In this document: one piece after another, positions 23,541-35,283 of the stretch
Layout: every line of letters starts with the position of its first letter
Position numbering within the stretch: the stretch's first letter is position 1
Source of the DNA: Solanum dulcamara
Taxonomy: Eukaryota > Streptophyta > Magnoliopsida > Solanales > Solanaceae
Direction: 5' to 3'
NCBI RefSeq assembly: GCF_947179165.1
Contig: NC_077242.1
Location: 3,720,001-3,784,000, forward strand
DNA: 64,000 nucleotides
Notes under the pieces: model-generated
What the model was told of the DNA's origin: nothing
Databases searched by the model: none
Seen by the model: the letters and a program-made list of their open reading frames with translations, nothing else
Program-made: the position numbers and the translations under genes

Positions 23541-23722
23541 CTCTTTTTATTTCAATTTGTTTGTCTTATAGTTTGACTCGACATGAAATTTAAAACAAAA
23601 TTGAACTAAGATGCGTACAATGTATCAAAATACTCTACTTAAGATATCGGGTGTAAAAATTTAGTACGGCTGAATATAGAGTGATATATTTTTCCCGTAA
23701 GACAAACAAATCGAAACGGAGA
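23541..23722. mobile_element. Stowaway-like MITE between the SOUL genes
   Basis: The left end 'tttcaatttgtttgtctta' and the right end, whose reverse complement is 'ctccgtttcgatttgtttg', are terminal inverted repeats. The body of about 180 bp is AT-rich and non-coding. It lies about 200 bp upstream of SOUL copy 2. Terminal bases have decayed, so the TA target duplication is uncertain. Confidence 0.65.
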
Positions 23723-23922
23723 TGATGAATGTGGTGAAGTAGTAGCCGTTTGTTTATCCTTAATGTTGTCTGGATTATTGCGATAGTGTTGCCTAGGACG
23801 TGGCATAACCAAGGCCTGTAGACACTCCTTTGCATGTTTACTCCCAAAATTCTCCAACAAATCAGTGGACACTCCTCTGCATGTTTCATTTTGGCAAATT
23901 AGAACACCAAAAGGAAATAAAG

Positions 23923-25213
23923 ATGCTGGATGTAACTGTGGATTTGTTGATGATGAGGCTGTGTTTGTTTCTGGTCCTTGTTTCCAAATTATGCAATGGT
24001 TATTCAACAAAATTGGATTTCTATCCTCCATCTTGCCAACGTATTGAATGCCCAAATTATGAGTTGATTCAATCTGGAAAAGACTATGAAATTCGTCTTT
24101 ACAATTTCCCCATTTGGATGTCTACTGCTCCCATTGATGATATTTCCTATGTTTCCGCCACCAACACTGGTTTCCTCAGGTTTATTAGTTACTCCTCTGT
24201 TACATACAGTGTTTTTCCTTCCTTTTTCCATGGTATTGAGGTTAGCTTGTGCACAACTTAACTATTCGTCCTTTTTTTTAATAATCGTGGTATCTGGTTA
24301 GCTTGTGCACAACTTAACTATCTTTCCTTTTTTTTATAACTGTGGTAACAGGATTAGTTTGTGGAGAACTGAATTCATTCCATGGGTACTTAAAATTGTT
24401 ACATAGTTATCGCGTAACTCTGTCCATCCTAGGTTGAATAAATAGGAAGAAACCACCTAGTAGTTTTACTTGTGCTGAAATTTGAATCTACAACCTTATG
24501 ATTTTCAACCCACTATGTTTTAGTCACGCTAGCTAGTATGTCTTATGATTTCCAAAGTCTTTGGTTATGTTTGAGTCTTTGAGATCTATATGCCAGTAGA
24601 AAACTTCTAGTACTTTAATATTACACTATTATTTGATATTAAAAGGAGTGATATGATCACTGAGGATTCATAACCGACTCATACTTGCTTGGATTGAAGC
24701 GTAGTTGTTAAATCTTTATACTTAAAACGTGAAGTGTATCCATTTGCTTAAAAATGTGGTTGTGAACTTGGCCTTGGCAGGCTATTTGATTACATTCAAG
24801 GGAAGAACAATTACCATGAGACAATAGAGATGACAGCTCCAGTTATCACTCAGGTGAAACCAAGTGATGGACCATTCTGTTCTTCCTCTTTTGTTGTGAG
24901 CTTTTATGTACCAAAGAAGAACCAGCCAAATCCTCCTCCAGCTAAAGGTCTTCACCTCCAAAAATGGGGCAAAACTTATGTCGCAGTCAGACAATTCAGT
25001 GGATTTGTAGCTGATGCTGATATTCCAAAACAAGCCGCTGCCCTGAGTGCCAGCATTGCTGGCACTAAATGGGCAGCAGCCATCGACAAAAGCCAAGCTG
25101 CAGATAATACTACGATGTATACAGTGGCGGGATACAACTCCCCATTTGAGTTCAAGAACAGAGTTAATGAGATATGGTTTACTTTTGATTTAGATAAAGC
25201 ACTTGCCATTTGA
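23923..25213 (+). CDS. SOUL heme-binding protein, copy 2
   Basis: Two exons: 23923-24179 and 24781-25213, with a GT-AG intron at exactly the same codon as in copy 1; 229 aa. It is very similar to copy 1 across the leader, the SOUL domain blocks and parts of the intron near the acceptor, so the pair arose by tandem duplication of a unit of about 2.5 kb. Duplicated flank is visible upstream (23796-23880 versus 21232-21330) and downstream (25264-25400 versus 22925-23065). The last residues differ: copy 2 stops early with LDKALAI, while copy 1 continues to a hydrophobic LLF end. Substitutions are mostly conservative and both frames are intact, so both copies are probably functional. Confidence 0.9.
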
Positions 25214-25932
25214 GAGGCTCTTGTTCAAGAATAAAGTTTATGAGATATGGTTTACTATTTATCAAAGGTAGTTGGTAAGTCCTAGTAATTTTGTATGACC
25301 AGAATGCTACATTATATATTGCAAATAAGAGAGATTGTATAATACAATCTTATTCTGAGAATTTGGTGGTTAAGACACCTGTGTAGTCAAGATCTTTCAA
25401 AATAATCCAATTACAGCAATTTAGCAAGGTGAAGGTGAGTCTTCGAGATATGGTAAAGTTGTCTCCATGTGACTTCTAGGCACAAGTTTGAGCTATGGAA
25501 TCAACCACTATACTTACCTTCAGGGTAAGCTGCCTACATTACACAAATTTGAGCTATGGAATCAACCACTAATACTTACCTTCAGGATAAGCTGCCTACA
25601 TTACACAAGTTTGAGTTATGGAATCAACCACTGATACTTACCTTTAGGGTAAGCTGCCTACATTACACTCCCTTGGAATGCAACCCTTAATCTTGCATGA
25701 ACGCGAAATGCTTTGTGCCCGGGGCAACTATGCAGATTATTTAACTATAGGTTGTCGAGATAATTAGCCACAGCAAGCATATTTACAACTGCAAATCAAC
25801 AAAATGGACCACTTTTTCCCTTGAACTGGTAAATAATTGACGTGCTTCCATTCAATAAAATATTGATTGGCAAAACAGAAGCACAGCTTGACCTAGCTGA
25901 TTCGACATATAATGACTTAAAATTTCAAGAAA
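25214..25932. other. Shared intergenic region of two convergent genes
   Basis: Holds the duplicated 3' flank of SOUL copy 2 (25264-25400), a three-copy tandem repeat (25481-25668) and the 3' end region of the minus-strand UBP gene. No coding sequence is supported. Confidence 0.6.
25481..25668. repeat. 61-62 bp tandem repeat, three copies
   Basis: Copies start with 'cacaagtttgag' or close variants at 25481, 25542 and 25604 and end with 'gctgcctacattacac'. The wording 'gggtaagctgcctac' is the same kind of block found near the 3' part of Solanaceae SINEs, so the monomer may derive from a SINE fragment. Confidence 0.85.
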
Positions 25933-28900
25933 CTACACATTAGGTGGACAGTAAGTTTGTCCATATCTAGGCTCACTATCATATTCTACATGTACACTGG
26001 TACTACTATCACTATGAAAACCTTCAGAATAAGGAACAGTGACCTCGTTCAGAATTCTAGCCCCGGCAGTTGAATCCAAAACAGAACCCTTCCTTTCTGA
26101 AAAGAATCTTGTATGAGGTTTACTACTTGAAAACATACTACACGCGACAGTTCTGTTAGAAGAATACTCTGATGCGCATAAGTTGTTGATGATGGAAGAG
26201 AAAGGATCAGCAACGCTTGCATCCGCATAATCAACAGTACTAAAAGAGTCTCTGGTACTCTCAGTAGTAAATGATGCTTCATCTGAGCTTGTAAAGAGGG
26301 ACCAATCACTTGATGTAGCATCAGAAAACTCTATAGTCATTGACTCAGTATAGGTTCCCACAGCCGGCGGTCTATTTCTATTAGCATTTTTGACGAGTCC
26401 ATCAGAGGTGTAATCAATGATGTCACTGTTCATTTCTGGCCTATGATTCGCATAAGGATCCACACCAACATAAAGATGCTCCACTTTTATCTGCTCTGGC
26501 CTAGAAGTCTTTGTCGATTTTGGTGGGCAGTGCTTGACAATTCCAGGAGCTTGTCTTCGGCTAATCTTTCTTGCTGGCCGTGGAGATGATCTACAAAATT
26601 TCATACAAAAATTCTAATAAGTCATGAAACAAACTTTTGAAGGGGTGACGAATATGGATTGGCCAAATTGATAACTAGATTTCAATTTCTACAATGTCTT
26701 TGGTAAGGTCAAAGCTCTCTAGTGCTTTACCTCTTATAAAATAAAATATATGCTCCTTCCGACATCACCTGGCTCATGGATACAGGGTGTACCTAGTATC
26801 AGAACATGCAACTTATGAAAACAGTATGTCAAGATACTAAAGCAAATAGAAGTAACAAGCACAGTAAGTCGTAGAATTCACCTTTGACAGTTACCTACTA
26901 GCATTGTCGACAAAGGTGTGTAATTCCTCAACAAGAAAGTGATCTCAAAAGATATTAGCAAGCAAACTGAATCTTAGCAGCCATCCTTACAAGCATGGTT
27001 CCCAAAAAGTGCAGTCGAGCACCAAACTGATGTATATGTACTAATTCACTTTTCCTTTTCTTTTTATGGCATAGGTGTACCGGGACAGCTTGCACACCTA
27101 AGACTATTTCACTTTCACCATATAGGTACTAATTCACTTTTCCTTTTCTTTTTATGGCATGGGTGTACTGGGACAGCTTGCACACCTAAGACTATTTCAC
27201 TGGATACATGCTATCTCCCACCGGCACAAATATCGGGTTACCCTGCCCACAAGGCTTAGGCAAATGGGAACCCAAGAACCAAACCTAAGACCTCATGGTT
27301 CTCCTCCCACTTTATTAACCACTAGGCCACAAGTGCTAATTCAGCTTTTCCATTATTGCATGGCTTACTTCAATAAACATTTTAATATGCACCAGGAGAG
27401 GTTAAGCTGAGTATCAAGAAACCATATTTTGTAGGAAGACAACTACAATACTGTGACCTATAAACAGGTCAACCAAAAGACCAAAAAATTTGATATCATG
27501 GGTTTCCTCATCACAACACAAGTGATTCAAGAATAAACAAGCAGAAGTTTACTATTCCTCAAAAAGCCTATATACATTGCCCCTTGCTCTACTACCATTA
27601 TTATCAGTAAAAAAAAAATATTGATCAGATACGTCTGAAAGTAGCATGCCTCTTGCTATCATAGCTATATTTCTCATGGGGTGACTAGTCAAGAAACATA
27701 AACTCACTCTTGGAATTTCTATTTTCCTAGCACAAGTTAGCATATCATAACCATTAGGTCTTAAAAGAAATGACTCATATGAAGGAAAAAGGAACACTTC
27801 CAAGTAAAGAAAGTCATTAACCACATCCTGATTCCAACTAATGTGGACGCATACAAGACTCTCAGATATTATTCCTGATGTATTCCACAGCTAGCAACCT
27901 CCTACTAGCTTTGGAACCACAACACTCCAACTTCCTTCCTCTCTTTCCCATCTCGTGTGACCAAGGAAAGTGAAACATGGCAATCTATTTCAAGTAACAG
28001 TGAAATGGAAACATGACAGGCAAAGAGTATCCAATTTTTCCCACACAAATATTCTTCTTCAATGATTGGGAAAGTGAGATTAAATGACTAAGTGATTAAA
28101 TTCATTTTCATCACCCATTGAGCATTATCTACACCAGTATCTTCTTGATTGGGAAATTGAGATTAAATGTTCATTGAACATTATCTACACCAGTATCCTT
28201 TTGATTGGAAAAGTGAGATTAAATGACTACCATGTAGGAAGTGATTAAATATTTAAATACATTTTCATCATCCACTAGCATCTCTTTCTGGGCATAAGTA
28301 TAGTAAAAACAAACATCTAAGAAGCTTTAAGCATCAAATTACCTCAGTATCGTCAATCCTGAACCAATTGCCACGTAGGTGTAGATCCTTCACATAGGAT
28401 ATGTAATGCCCAGAAAATGATGCATTTAGGGTATCCAAGTGCACAACAACAGCATAAAGCATGTAAAGTGGAGGAATGTCATCTGTTCCAGTCATAAATG
28501 GGATCATATCCAACATATCCGGAAATGTGATGCACTTATTTATCTTCCCATAACTTCCTTCCTGATAATTATAAAAGTGAGGTTTAAACAACAGCATTGA
28601 ATAGAAATTAAAGAGCATGTTTGGATTGGCTTTTGGCTTATGACTTATAATCCAAAAGCCATAAGTTCGAATTTCTAATTTATGGCTTTTGGCTTATTTT
28701 GTTATTTTGGCTAAAATATAAGTGCTTATAAGCACTTTTTAACTTTACCCAAACACTTCAAAACTGCTTAAAAGCTATTTTAGCTTAAAAGCACCTAAAC
28801 TAAGCCAATCCAAATGGGCACAAAGTCAGCAAAATATAGAATTTAAGGCCCTTAAGTGCCTAGAATTTTAAAAAGGGTAAATTATTTTCATGACTGATTT

Positions 28901-31900
28901 TCAATAGTATGTCTTAAGAATGAGACATAAATAGTATAGATTCAATAGTGTGACTTCCGAGAATAAGATATAAATGGCATTTCCAATATAACCAGAAATT
29001 GGGCAGAGGTATATTTGACATTTAAGACTGCTTCGGCAGTGTCTTTTAATCTCGTCAGAGAAGCAGCAAAAATCATTGAGCAACTAGTGACCTCTAAAAA
29101 TAGCAGTACCTGAAATCTCTTCAAGACAATGGTTAAGATATTTGGAGCCTCCTGTATGCTCAACTGTTTTTGTGCACGGACATAACAAGCACACCTTTTA
29201 AGGAAATATAAGCAGAAACATAAGTCTTTTCAGTATCAATAAGCAATATGGATGTTCAATTGGGAAGACATCTACATGTGGGATTCAAAACCAAGCTCAC
29301 ATACCTTCCGCATCTATACATATTTTCCCCATCAAGATCTTCCGGGCTTGTAAACTGTGTCAATGCATCTTCAAGAGACTCAACCCAACCAAAGATCTCC
29401 AATGAGAGATCCAAGATATTTTCATAGCACGCCGACTCATGGTGGCATCTCAGACATTTGACCTGGTCATAATAAGACATAAAGTTACTAGGTATTACAA
29501 AAGAAAGCATAAAGTTCATTCAAATTTTCAATTCAAAATAAGTCGGAATAAAACTAGAAATCTTAGACCTTAGATCTAAGTCGCCCTCCGAAAGTGTGTT
29601 GTATAAAGGTTGTTTGCTGCAATCTCGGATCAACAGCATTTTCTCCACCTAATGCCTCCAAACATATAGATTGCATAGAAGCAACAAGAAACCTGCACAC
29701 ATACAGAACAAGCATTGAGAAACAAATAGTAAAAAAAGAAACTCAAACTTCCCGCTGAAGTCGTCAAAGAAAACACACTGTTTCTATGTGTGCATTTTTT
29801 TTTCTTCATTAAGATTAGCAAAATGTTATTTAATGCAGACCTTAAAAACTCATGAGCATCTTCCTGACTGCCATTTCCAATCTGGCCATTAATACTCCGC
29901 ATATGCAAAAGAATCCTGTTTGGTGACAGAGGACCTCCACTCTCTCTTAACATCATCACATGTTGCTCAAGTTCACACACAAGGCACCAATCTCTCCTGC
30001 AGTCTGTTATCCATGTAATAGGTGAATTTTGCAATTCGTTTTAAAAAGAAACAGAATGGAAGTAATTAAAGGGGTTAAATCGAGTGAAATTACAAGCTCT
30101 AGAATGTGATCTGTGAAGTAGGTAGATAGTTAAAGGCTTTGTGCACATCAGACACTGCAAGACAGCATTGGCATAACAACTGCAAAATGAACGAACAACT
30201 GCTGTAACCAACTTGCTAATGTTCAGGCGAAATTACCTATTAAGCTAACTTCTGTTTAGGATGTTTTCAATTATTTAAAGAAACAAATATATCTCAATAG
30301 CAAAAATAAATGAGATAGAAGAGTAAAAACATCTGAAATATTACCTATTCCCGCAGTTTATGAGACCTCTAGGCAACAAAGTGAAGTCTTCATATTCAAA
30401 TAGCTTCACAAACTCTTCATAAGGAAACAGCATCTGTTCATTGGACGATTATTAATGGCTCATGTCAAAGCCCAAACAAGCCAATGGCATCATGATATTG
30501 TTTAATTTACGTTAAAAGTTTCTCCAAACCTAAGTGATTCTTCATAAATACTGACCTTTAGTTTCTTGTGTTTGTCAACCCTGGATTCTAAAGATTGATG
30601 TCCGACAACTTTTGACGATTTAGCCAGACCAAACATTCTCATAATTCCCAAGTTTGCAACCCCATTGCCTGCTTGTGGAGGGACAGCATCCTTTCTTCTA
30701 GCATTTTCTGCATTGTGAGGACTCAGTTAAATGAAAGCGCAACATGCAGATATTAGCATATCATAATCAACAAGGAAACATACTTGACTCATCAATATTC
30801 TGTCCCTTCCCTTCCAAACCTGAACACATTTCTTCTCTTGATGTTTTTGGCATCTTATGGGACTTTGTTCCTAGAGAAGGTGATGCACTTTTAGCCCTAC
30901 TGCTTCTCCTTGTTGAAGTCTTTCCAGAAGAACAGTTCAATGGAATTGCCGGAGTGCCGTTAACGACGCCTTCTCGTGTAAGGCTATTTTCATCAATCAG
31001 CTCCTTCTGATTCTTGCATGCACTTGTTTCATGGCCTTCTAGGTTCAATGAACTTGAAACATGACGATGATTTCTTGAGATGTGTTCTTTCTGCTTTTGT
31101 AACATATGGCATTCTCCCATTGTATTCATCAAATCAGCATGTTCACTATTGAACCCATCTGCGATGCTATCATGTTCCGAAAGCATGGAATCACTATCTC
31201 TTGACTGCAACCAAAGACGGCTAAGCTTAGGCAAATTAAGAAACAAAAATAAACTTCACACTTTCTGTGGAAAAGAAATAACCATCTCGTTCATACAAAG
31301 TTCTGTTGAAGAGATAGTACAACATGAGGCGGAAGCACTAACCCTAGATTGAGAGGCTCGTTCAGAACTCTCAGACATAGTTCCGTCCCCTCTTCTTAAT
31401 ATGTCTCTGTTGCCTTTCTGTACTCTCTTGTCTATAGATCGTCTCCCAACTTTTGGAGCTCCTGATGTATCCATTGCCACACTAACAACAATAGGGGCAA
31501 CTGGTGTGACAATTGGAGTTTCAGTGACACCATCTGGAGAAGTTTTGCCAAGCCATGACTGATTTAGGTTGTTTTCGCTGTACTGCGCTTCAACATAGCT
31601 ATCAAATGACACTCGTCCCAGGAGTTCATCAGTCAGCATAGGCTTAGAGAATGAGCTGTTGCAGTTATTACCCAATTGAAGACACTCTAGCTTGTGGACC
31701 TGTCTCCAATGGAGAATCTGACACTTCCCTGAGCTGCACAATCTTCATCATTAGATAAGAACAACAATTGGCTCACAAGTATGATGAAACAATAAAGAAA
31801 AAGCATAAGTGTTAGAGACATTTTATTGTCCCAATCTTTCTTTACTTTTTTTGAGAAGGGAAAAGAAATAGGTTTTTACTTATAATTATGTAAAGAAAAA

Positions 31901-33668
31901 AATGTAGCAGGTTTATGCATGTCTAATCCATTTTTCTTCACACCCAAAAATTAACCAAATGCCCATTTCCCCCTTTTACCTATTTGTTACTCACTGTTTC
32001 TTTCATTTTTGCAGAATTTGTCTTTAAGGAGGGAAGAAGTTTGTGCTTATCATTAATCCGTTGACTGCTCCTAACGAGGAAAATTTAGAAACAAGATATT
32101 GTGTTCCTATTATAGGCTTCTTACACTCACTAGTTTAGTTTCAATTCAAAGAGATGAAATGTCTCAAAAACCTATCCTCGTAACCTAAGAAAGATCATAT
32201 TGAAAATCAGATAGAACTGAAGTGAAGAGAGATAGATTACACACAGAGAGGTACATTCTTGCAACTCAGAATCTTCAGAGTGTTTAATAGTTGTAGCATG
32301 GGCTTTTTAAGTAGGGGGGTAAGACTGCAGTCCTCCCCCTTGAACATTTGGAACCAAAGTAAAAAGACTGAGGAAGTGGACAGTGGAATAATTTTATGAA
32401 GTAATTGTAAAGAAGATGGATGTAAAAGAAAAAAAGAAAGAAAAAAAAGCACTTTTCAAAGTTGATAACCAGACACTCATTAAACATGCTACATCTTTGT
32501 TTCCAATTTGTTACATCTCAATAGTGCAAAGGTCCATCTCTTCGTATGTTGTTTACAATATTCAGAAGGTACATAGTTCAGACGGGAAAGTTCCATCTCC
32601 CTATGCATTTTGTGGGTCCTCGTCTACAAGGTTGAAAAAAGGAATCATTATGAAAATTCTTAAGTTATCATTTTGGATATGTGAAGAATGACCTGATGGG
32701 TATATAGATGTCACCTACTTTTCTAGAAAGAGTAAGTCATCCTGTAGTAAGTTAAGATTGTACTGTTTTCACCTGGGGTGACACCTCAGAGTGCCTTTCG
32801 CACCCTAAAAGGGGATGAGACGAAATATAACTATAAACTTACAACACGAGCCATCTTACCTTTCCAAGACGAAAAAAGAGAAAATTAAAAATAAAGGGAG
32901 AAGAGAATGAGAGAGAGAGAAGACAGGCCATTTCACACTCTTAGACAATAAACGTTCCTATTCTTGGTACATTCCCCCGTCCTCTATTTACTAATTTTGT
33001 ACACAACTATATACAATTTAGTAGGCGTTTAGCCATAGATTCCAATTATATTTCACTTTATTTGGAACTTATGGAGTAGAAATTGAAGATAGAGTTGTGT
33101 TCAGTTATATCTTTTGCAAAGAATCATTGGATTAATATTCATGCTTGAATGTACTCAAATACAACTTCAAAGTGAAAGTGAGTTGTAAAACAGGTTATAA
33201 GTTGCTTTCCAAATTTGACGCAAAACTTCTGAACTTCTAGTTGAATTTGGAATGTTCATGGACAAACACTGATTTTCAAATAAAGTGAAAAAATTATTCC
33301 AGAAAAAGGTAAATAGTTTTTTATGGCCAAAACAGGTCCTTAGAATCCAATACACTAAAAGAACTTTGGGCGTACCAATATCGAACAGATTTGCATTGAG
33401 AGCAGCGAGTTGTGGCTGGACTATGGCATCTTGCACACTGATGAGTTGCACTGCTTGGCAAAGGCACAAGAGGGATAGGGGTAATACTTACTACAGGCAT
33501 AGTTTGTGTCTTATGTGCTTCTTCAGCAGCCCGTTGAGCCAGCAAACCAACCCTTTCTTTCTTTTTGGCTGCCTCATTCCATTTGCCTAGAAGAATATAA
33601 GAAACCAGGGGAAGCACAACCAAGACCAAAAATAAAGACGGAATGTCGGTTTCCCTTGGCTCGAGCAT
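25933..33668 (-). CDS. Ubiquitin-specific protease with MYND finger (UBP15-19 subgroup)
   Basis: Thirteen coding exons, minus strand, high to low: 33668-33376, 31733-31283, 31204-30784, 30707-30556, 30433-30345, 30179-30094, 30003-29841, 29692-29569, 29462-29305, 29194-29110, 28561-28343, 26792-26731, 26590-25933. All introns are GT-AG and the joined frame of 986 aa stays open. Residues 10-28 are a membrane-anchor-like hydrophobic stretch. A MYND zinc finger spans about 78-115 (C78, C81, C89, C92, C98, C102, H111, C115). A low-complexity linker runs to about 440. The USP catalytic domain spans about 460-770: Cys box NCGNSCYANA with catalytic C470, a CxxC pair in VKCLRC, His box GHYISY with H726, and the following Asp pair 744-745. 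A Ser-rich tail follows. It cleaves ubiquitin from proteins. Length and layout match Arabidopsis UBP16 (about 1,000 aa). The start has an upstream in-frame stop and no earlier ATG. Confidence 0.92.
27040..27345 (-). mobile_element. tRNA-derived SINE in UBP intron 11, 3' part duplicated
   Basis: Read on the minus strand from about 27345, it has an A-box-like 'tggcctagtgg' (27319-27329) and a B-box-like 'ggtttggttct' (near 27275-27290), the spacing of a pol III promoter. The downstream body continues to about 27120. A block containing 'gggacagcttgcacaccta' occurs twice, at 27082 and 27169, so the distal part is duplicated. It lies wholly within the intron 26793-28342. Confidence 0.68.
28060..28290. 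repeat. Short imperfect direct repeats in UBP intron 11
   Basis: The block 'gattgggaaagtgagatt' and variants recur at about 28066, 28146 and 28203, each near 'cattatctacaccagtatc'. Local slippage-type duplication within the intron. Confidence 0.6.
28615..28821. mobile_element. Foldback MITE in UBP intron 10
   Basis: The left end 'tttggattggcttttggctt' is an inverted copy of the right end 'taagccaatccaaat'. Internal palindromes such as 'aagtgcttataagcactt' make most of the 207 bp self-complementary. Non-coding. Confidence 0.72.
30003..30093 (-). other. UBP intron 6 with two competing acceptors
   Basis: Intron 6 runs from the donor after 30094 to an acceptor ending 'aacag'. A second AG ('ctgcag') lies seven bases further into exon 7. 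Only the first keeps the frame and gives the conserved [10 protein letters not shown] block; using the second joins T to GA and makes an immediate stop. I therefore chose 30003 as the exon 7 boundary. Confidence 0.75.
33022..33275. mobile_element. MITE in UBP intron 1
   Basis: The left end 'ggcgtttagccatagattcc' and the right end, whose reverse complement is 'agtgtttgtccatgaacatt', are imperfect terminal inverted repeats of the widespread plant type beginning GCGTTTGGCCAT. About 250 bp, non-coding. It lies about 100 bp from the donor of coding exon 1. Confidence 0.6.
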
Positions 33669-34719
33669 GTTCTCACCAGCAAATTCATGTCCAACTATCT
33701 AGCTAAACCTCAAGTTGCAGCCTGATCTACCAAGCTACAAAAGCCGAAGTAAACAGGCAGCACAATTTTGTAATGTTCTTGTTAGATGATTCCAGCACCA
33801 GCACCACATTATCTGTGATATCAAGCAGGCGATTATCATTGTAACCCAAATTGACAGAGAAAACAATATATTAATAATCCAAATGTATAGCACCAGAAAC
33901 TATTATGACCTATTAACCCCATTTCTCTTACAGGAAGAAGTATCAAATTTTGGATATCCAAGAAGCAGCGACCTTGTTAAATGATTTTATCTAATAACCT
34001 TGGAGAATAAGCAACCCCTCGAACATGTTTTCTACTCTTCAGAACTTCTAGGACATTTCCAAATCTGTTTAAACGCAACCTTCCATTTTTACTTTTCTTT
34101 AAAACATTCTTTAGGTGGACCAGTTCAGTACAAGTTACTAGAGAGGTCATGCTAGAGTATGGTCTCGGGAAGCTATAAAATAATCACAATCACAGGCTAT
34201 TTAATGCATTTTAGTTGTAGACAGCTTTACACTTACCCGTATCAGCTATAACTTTGAACAAAGAAACACGCTGAAGTGCTTGGTGAACACAGATTAATAT
34301 AACCCAAAAACCCTTGCCCTATTATTTTCTTCCACGGCTTGAAATTATATCGCATGAAATCCATGGCGTTCTTTGTCCTGATTGTGTATTTAGCATCAAA
34401 AGATTTAAGTTTGTTTTGTTCTCTCTCTCCCTTTCCAAATTTACATTAACTTCAAAATGCATTTGTATTTTCGCATTTGAAAGTAATATTTACTAAAAGT
34501 TCTTTGGCCAACATCAAGAGATCTAGTAGCAACTTTTTGGTATAATGGTGTAATTAGCTCAACAGACTGAATATATGCATCATACAACAGTTTCCTAACT
34601 GCTTCCATGTGTCTTATGATGCAAAGTGCATTAACCTCGGTTTTAACAATTCGAGGGCATCAATCATGCACAACTTCTTAGGGGCAACTATGTAGTGCTC
34701 TCCATAGTGCTATATTTCG
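33669..34719. other. Upstream region of the UBP coding start; no other gene
   Basis: AT-rich sequence directly upstream (minus strand) of the UBP ATG. If the candidate untranslated exon at 36.4 kb is real, this is an intron of the UBP 5' leader. Nothing else is recognisable. Confidence 0.45.
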
Positions 34720-34917
34720 TTGTTGTTATTGCTTTCATTTTCGTATTCTCTTTTTCAACCTTCTTTGAGATGCTTTACTTGAGGTGACGGTCTATCAGAA
34801 ACATCTTCTCTATCTTTATGAGATCGGGGTAAGGTCTGCGTATACCCTACACTTGCTAGACCCCCCACTTAAGGGATTACACTGGATATGTAGTTGTTGT
34901 AGTTGTTGTTGTTGTAA
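34720..34917 (+). mobile_element. SINE or RTE-type 3' tail ending in (TTG)n
   Basis: Contains 'ggggtaaggtctgcgta', 'gggattacactgg' and a terminal run of GTTGTTG. These blocks in this order are also the 3' end of the RTE LINE at 41930-42038 and are known from Solanaceae TS-type SINEs, whose tails derive from RTE LINEs. The 5' boundary is uncertain. Confidence 0.65.
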
Positions 34918-34924
34918 TCAGTAA

Positions 34925-35280
34925 GGGGTCGTTTGGTAGAGTGTATAAAAATAATGCTAAATAGAGTGCATTAGTAATGCGTGTATGAGTTATGCTTGCA
35001 TTAATTATACATATATTATTTCTTATGCATTGTTTGGTTTGGTGTATTAAAAATAGCATGCATTGCATAGAAATATTTATTTACAAAGATATCCTCAACA
35101 ATTATGATGGAAAAGATGTTAAAAGGATTTTGAGGGATAATTGGGTCTTTAACCATGCTAATGCATGCATTAAATCCCCTTGTATTACTACTACCTAGAA
35201 ATCCATGGTATTAGTAATACACATCATAATACACAATAGAGTGTATAACAAGTGACTAATAAACTCTACCAAACGACCCC
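34925..35280. mobile_element. Tourist-like MITE with TAA target duplication
   Basis: Terminal inverted repeats 'ggggtcgtttggtagagt' at 34925 and its exact reverse complement 'actctaccaaacgacccc' ending at 35280. Both ends are flanked by 'taa' (34922-34924 and 35281-35283), the 3-bp duplication of PIF/Harbinger-type elements. 356 bp, AT-rich, no transposase. The well-matched ends suggest recent insertion. Confidence 0.85.
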
Positions 35281-35283
35281 TAA

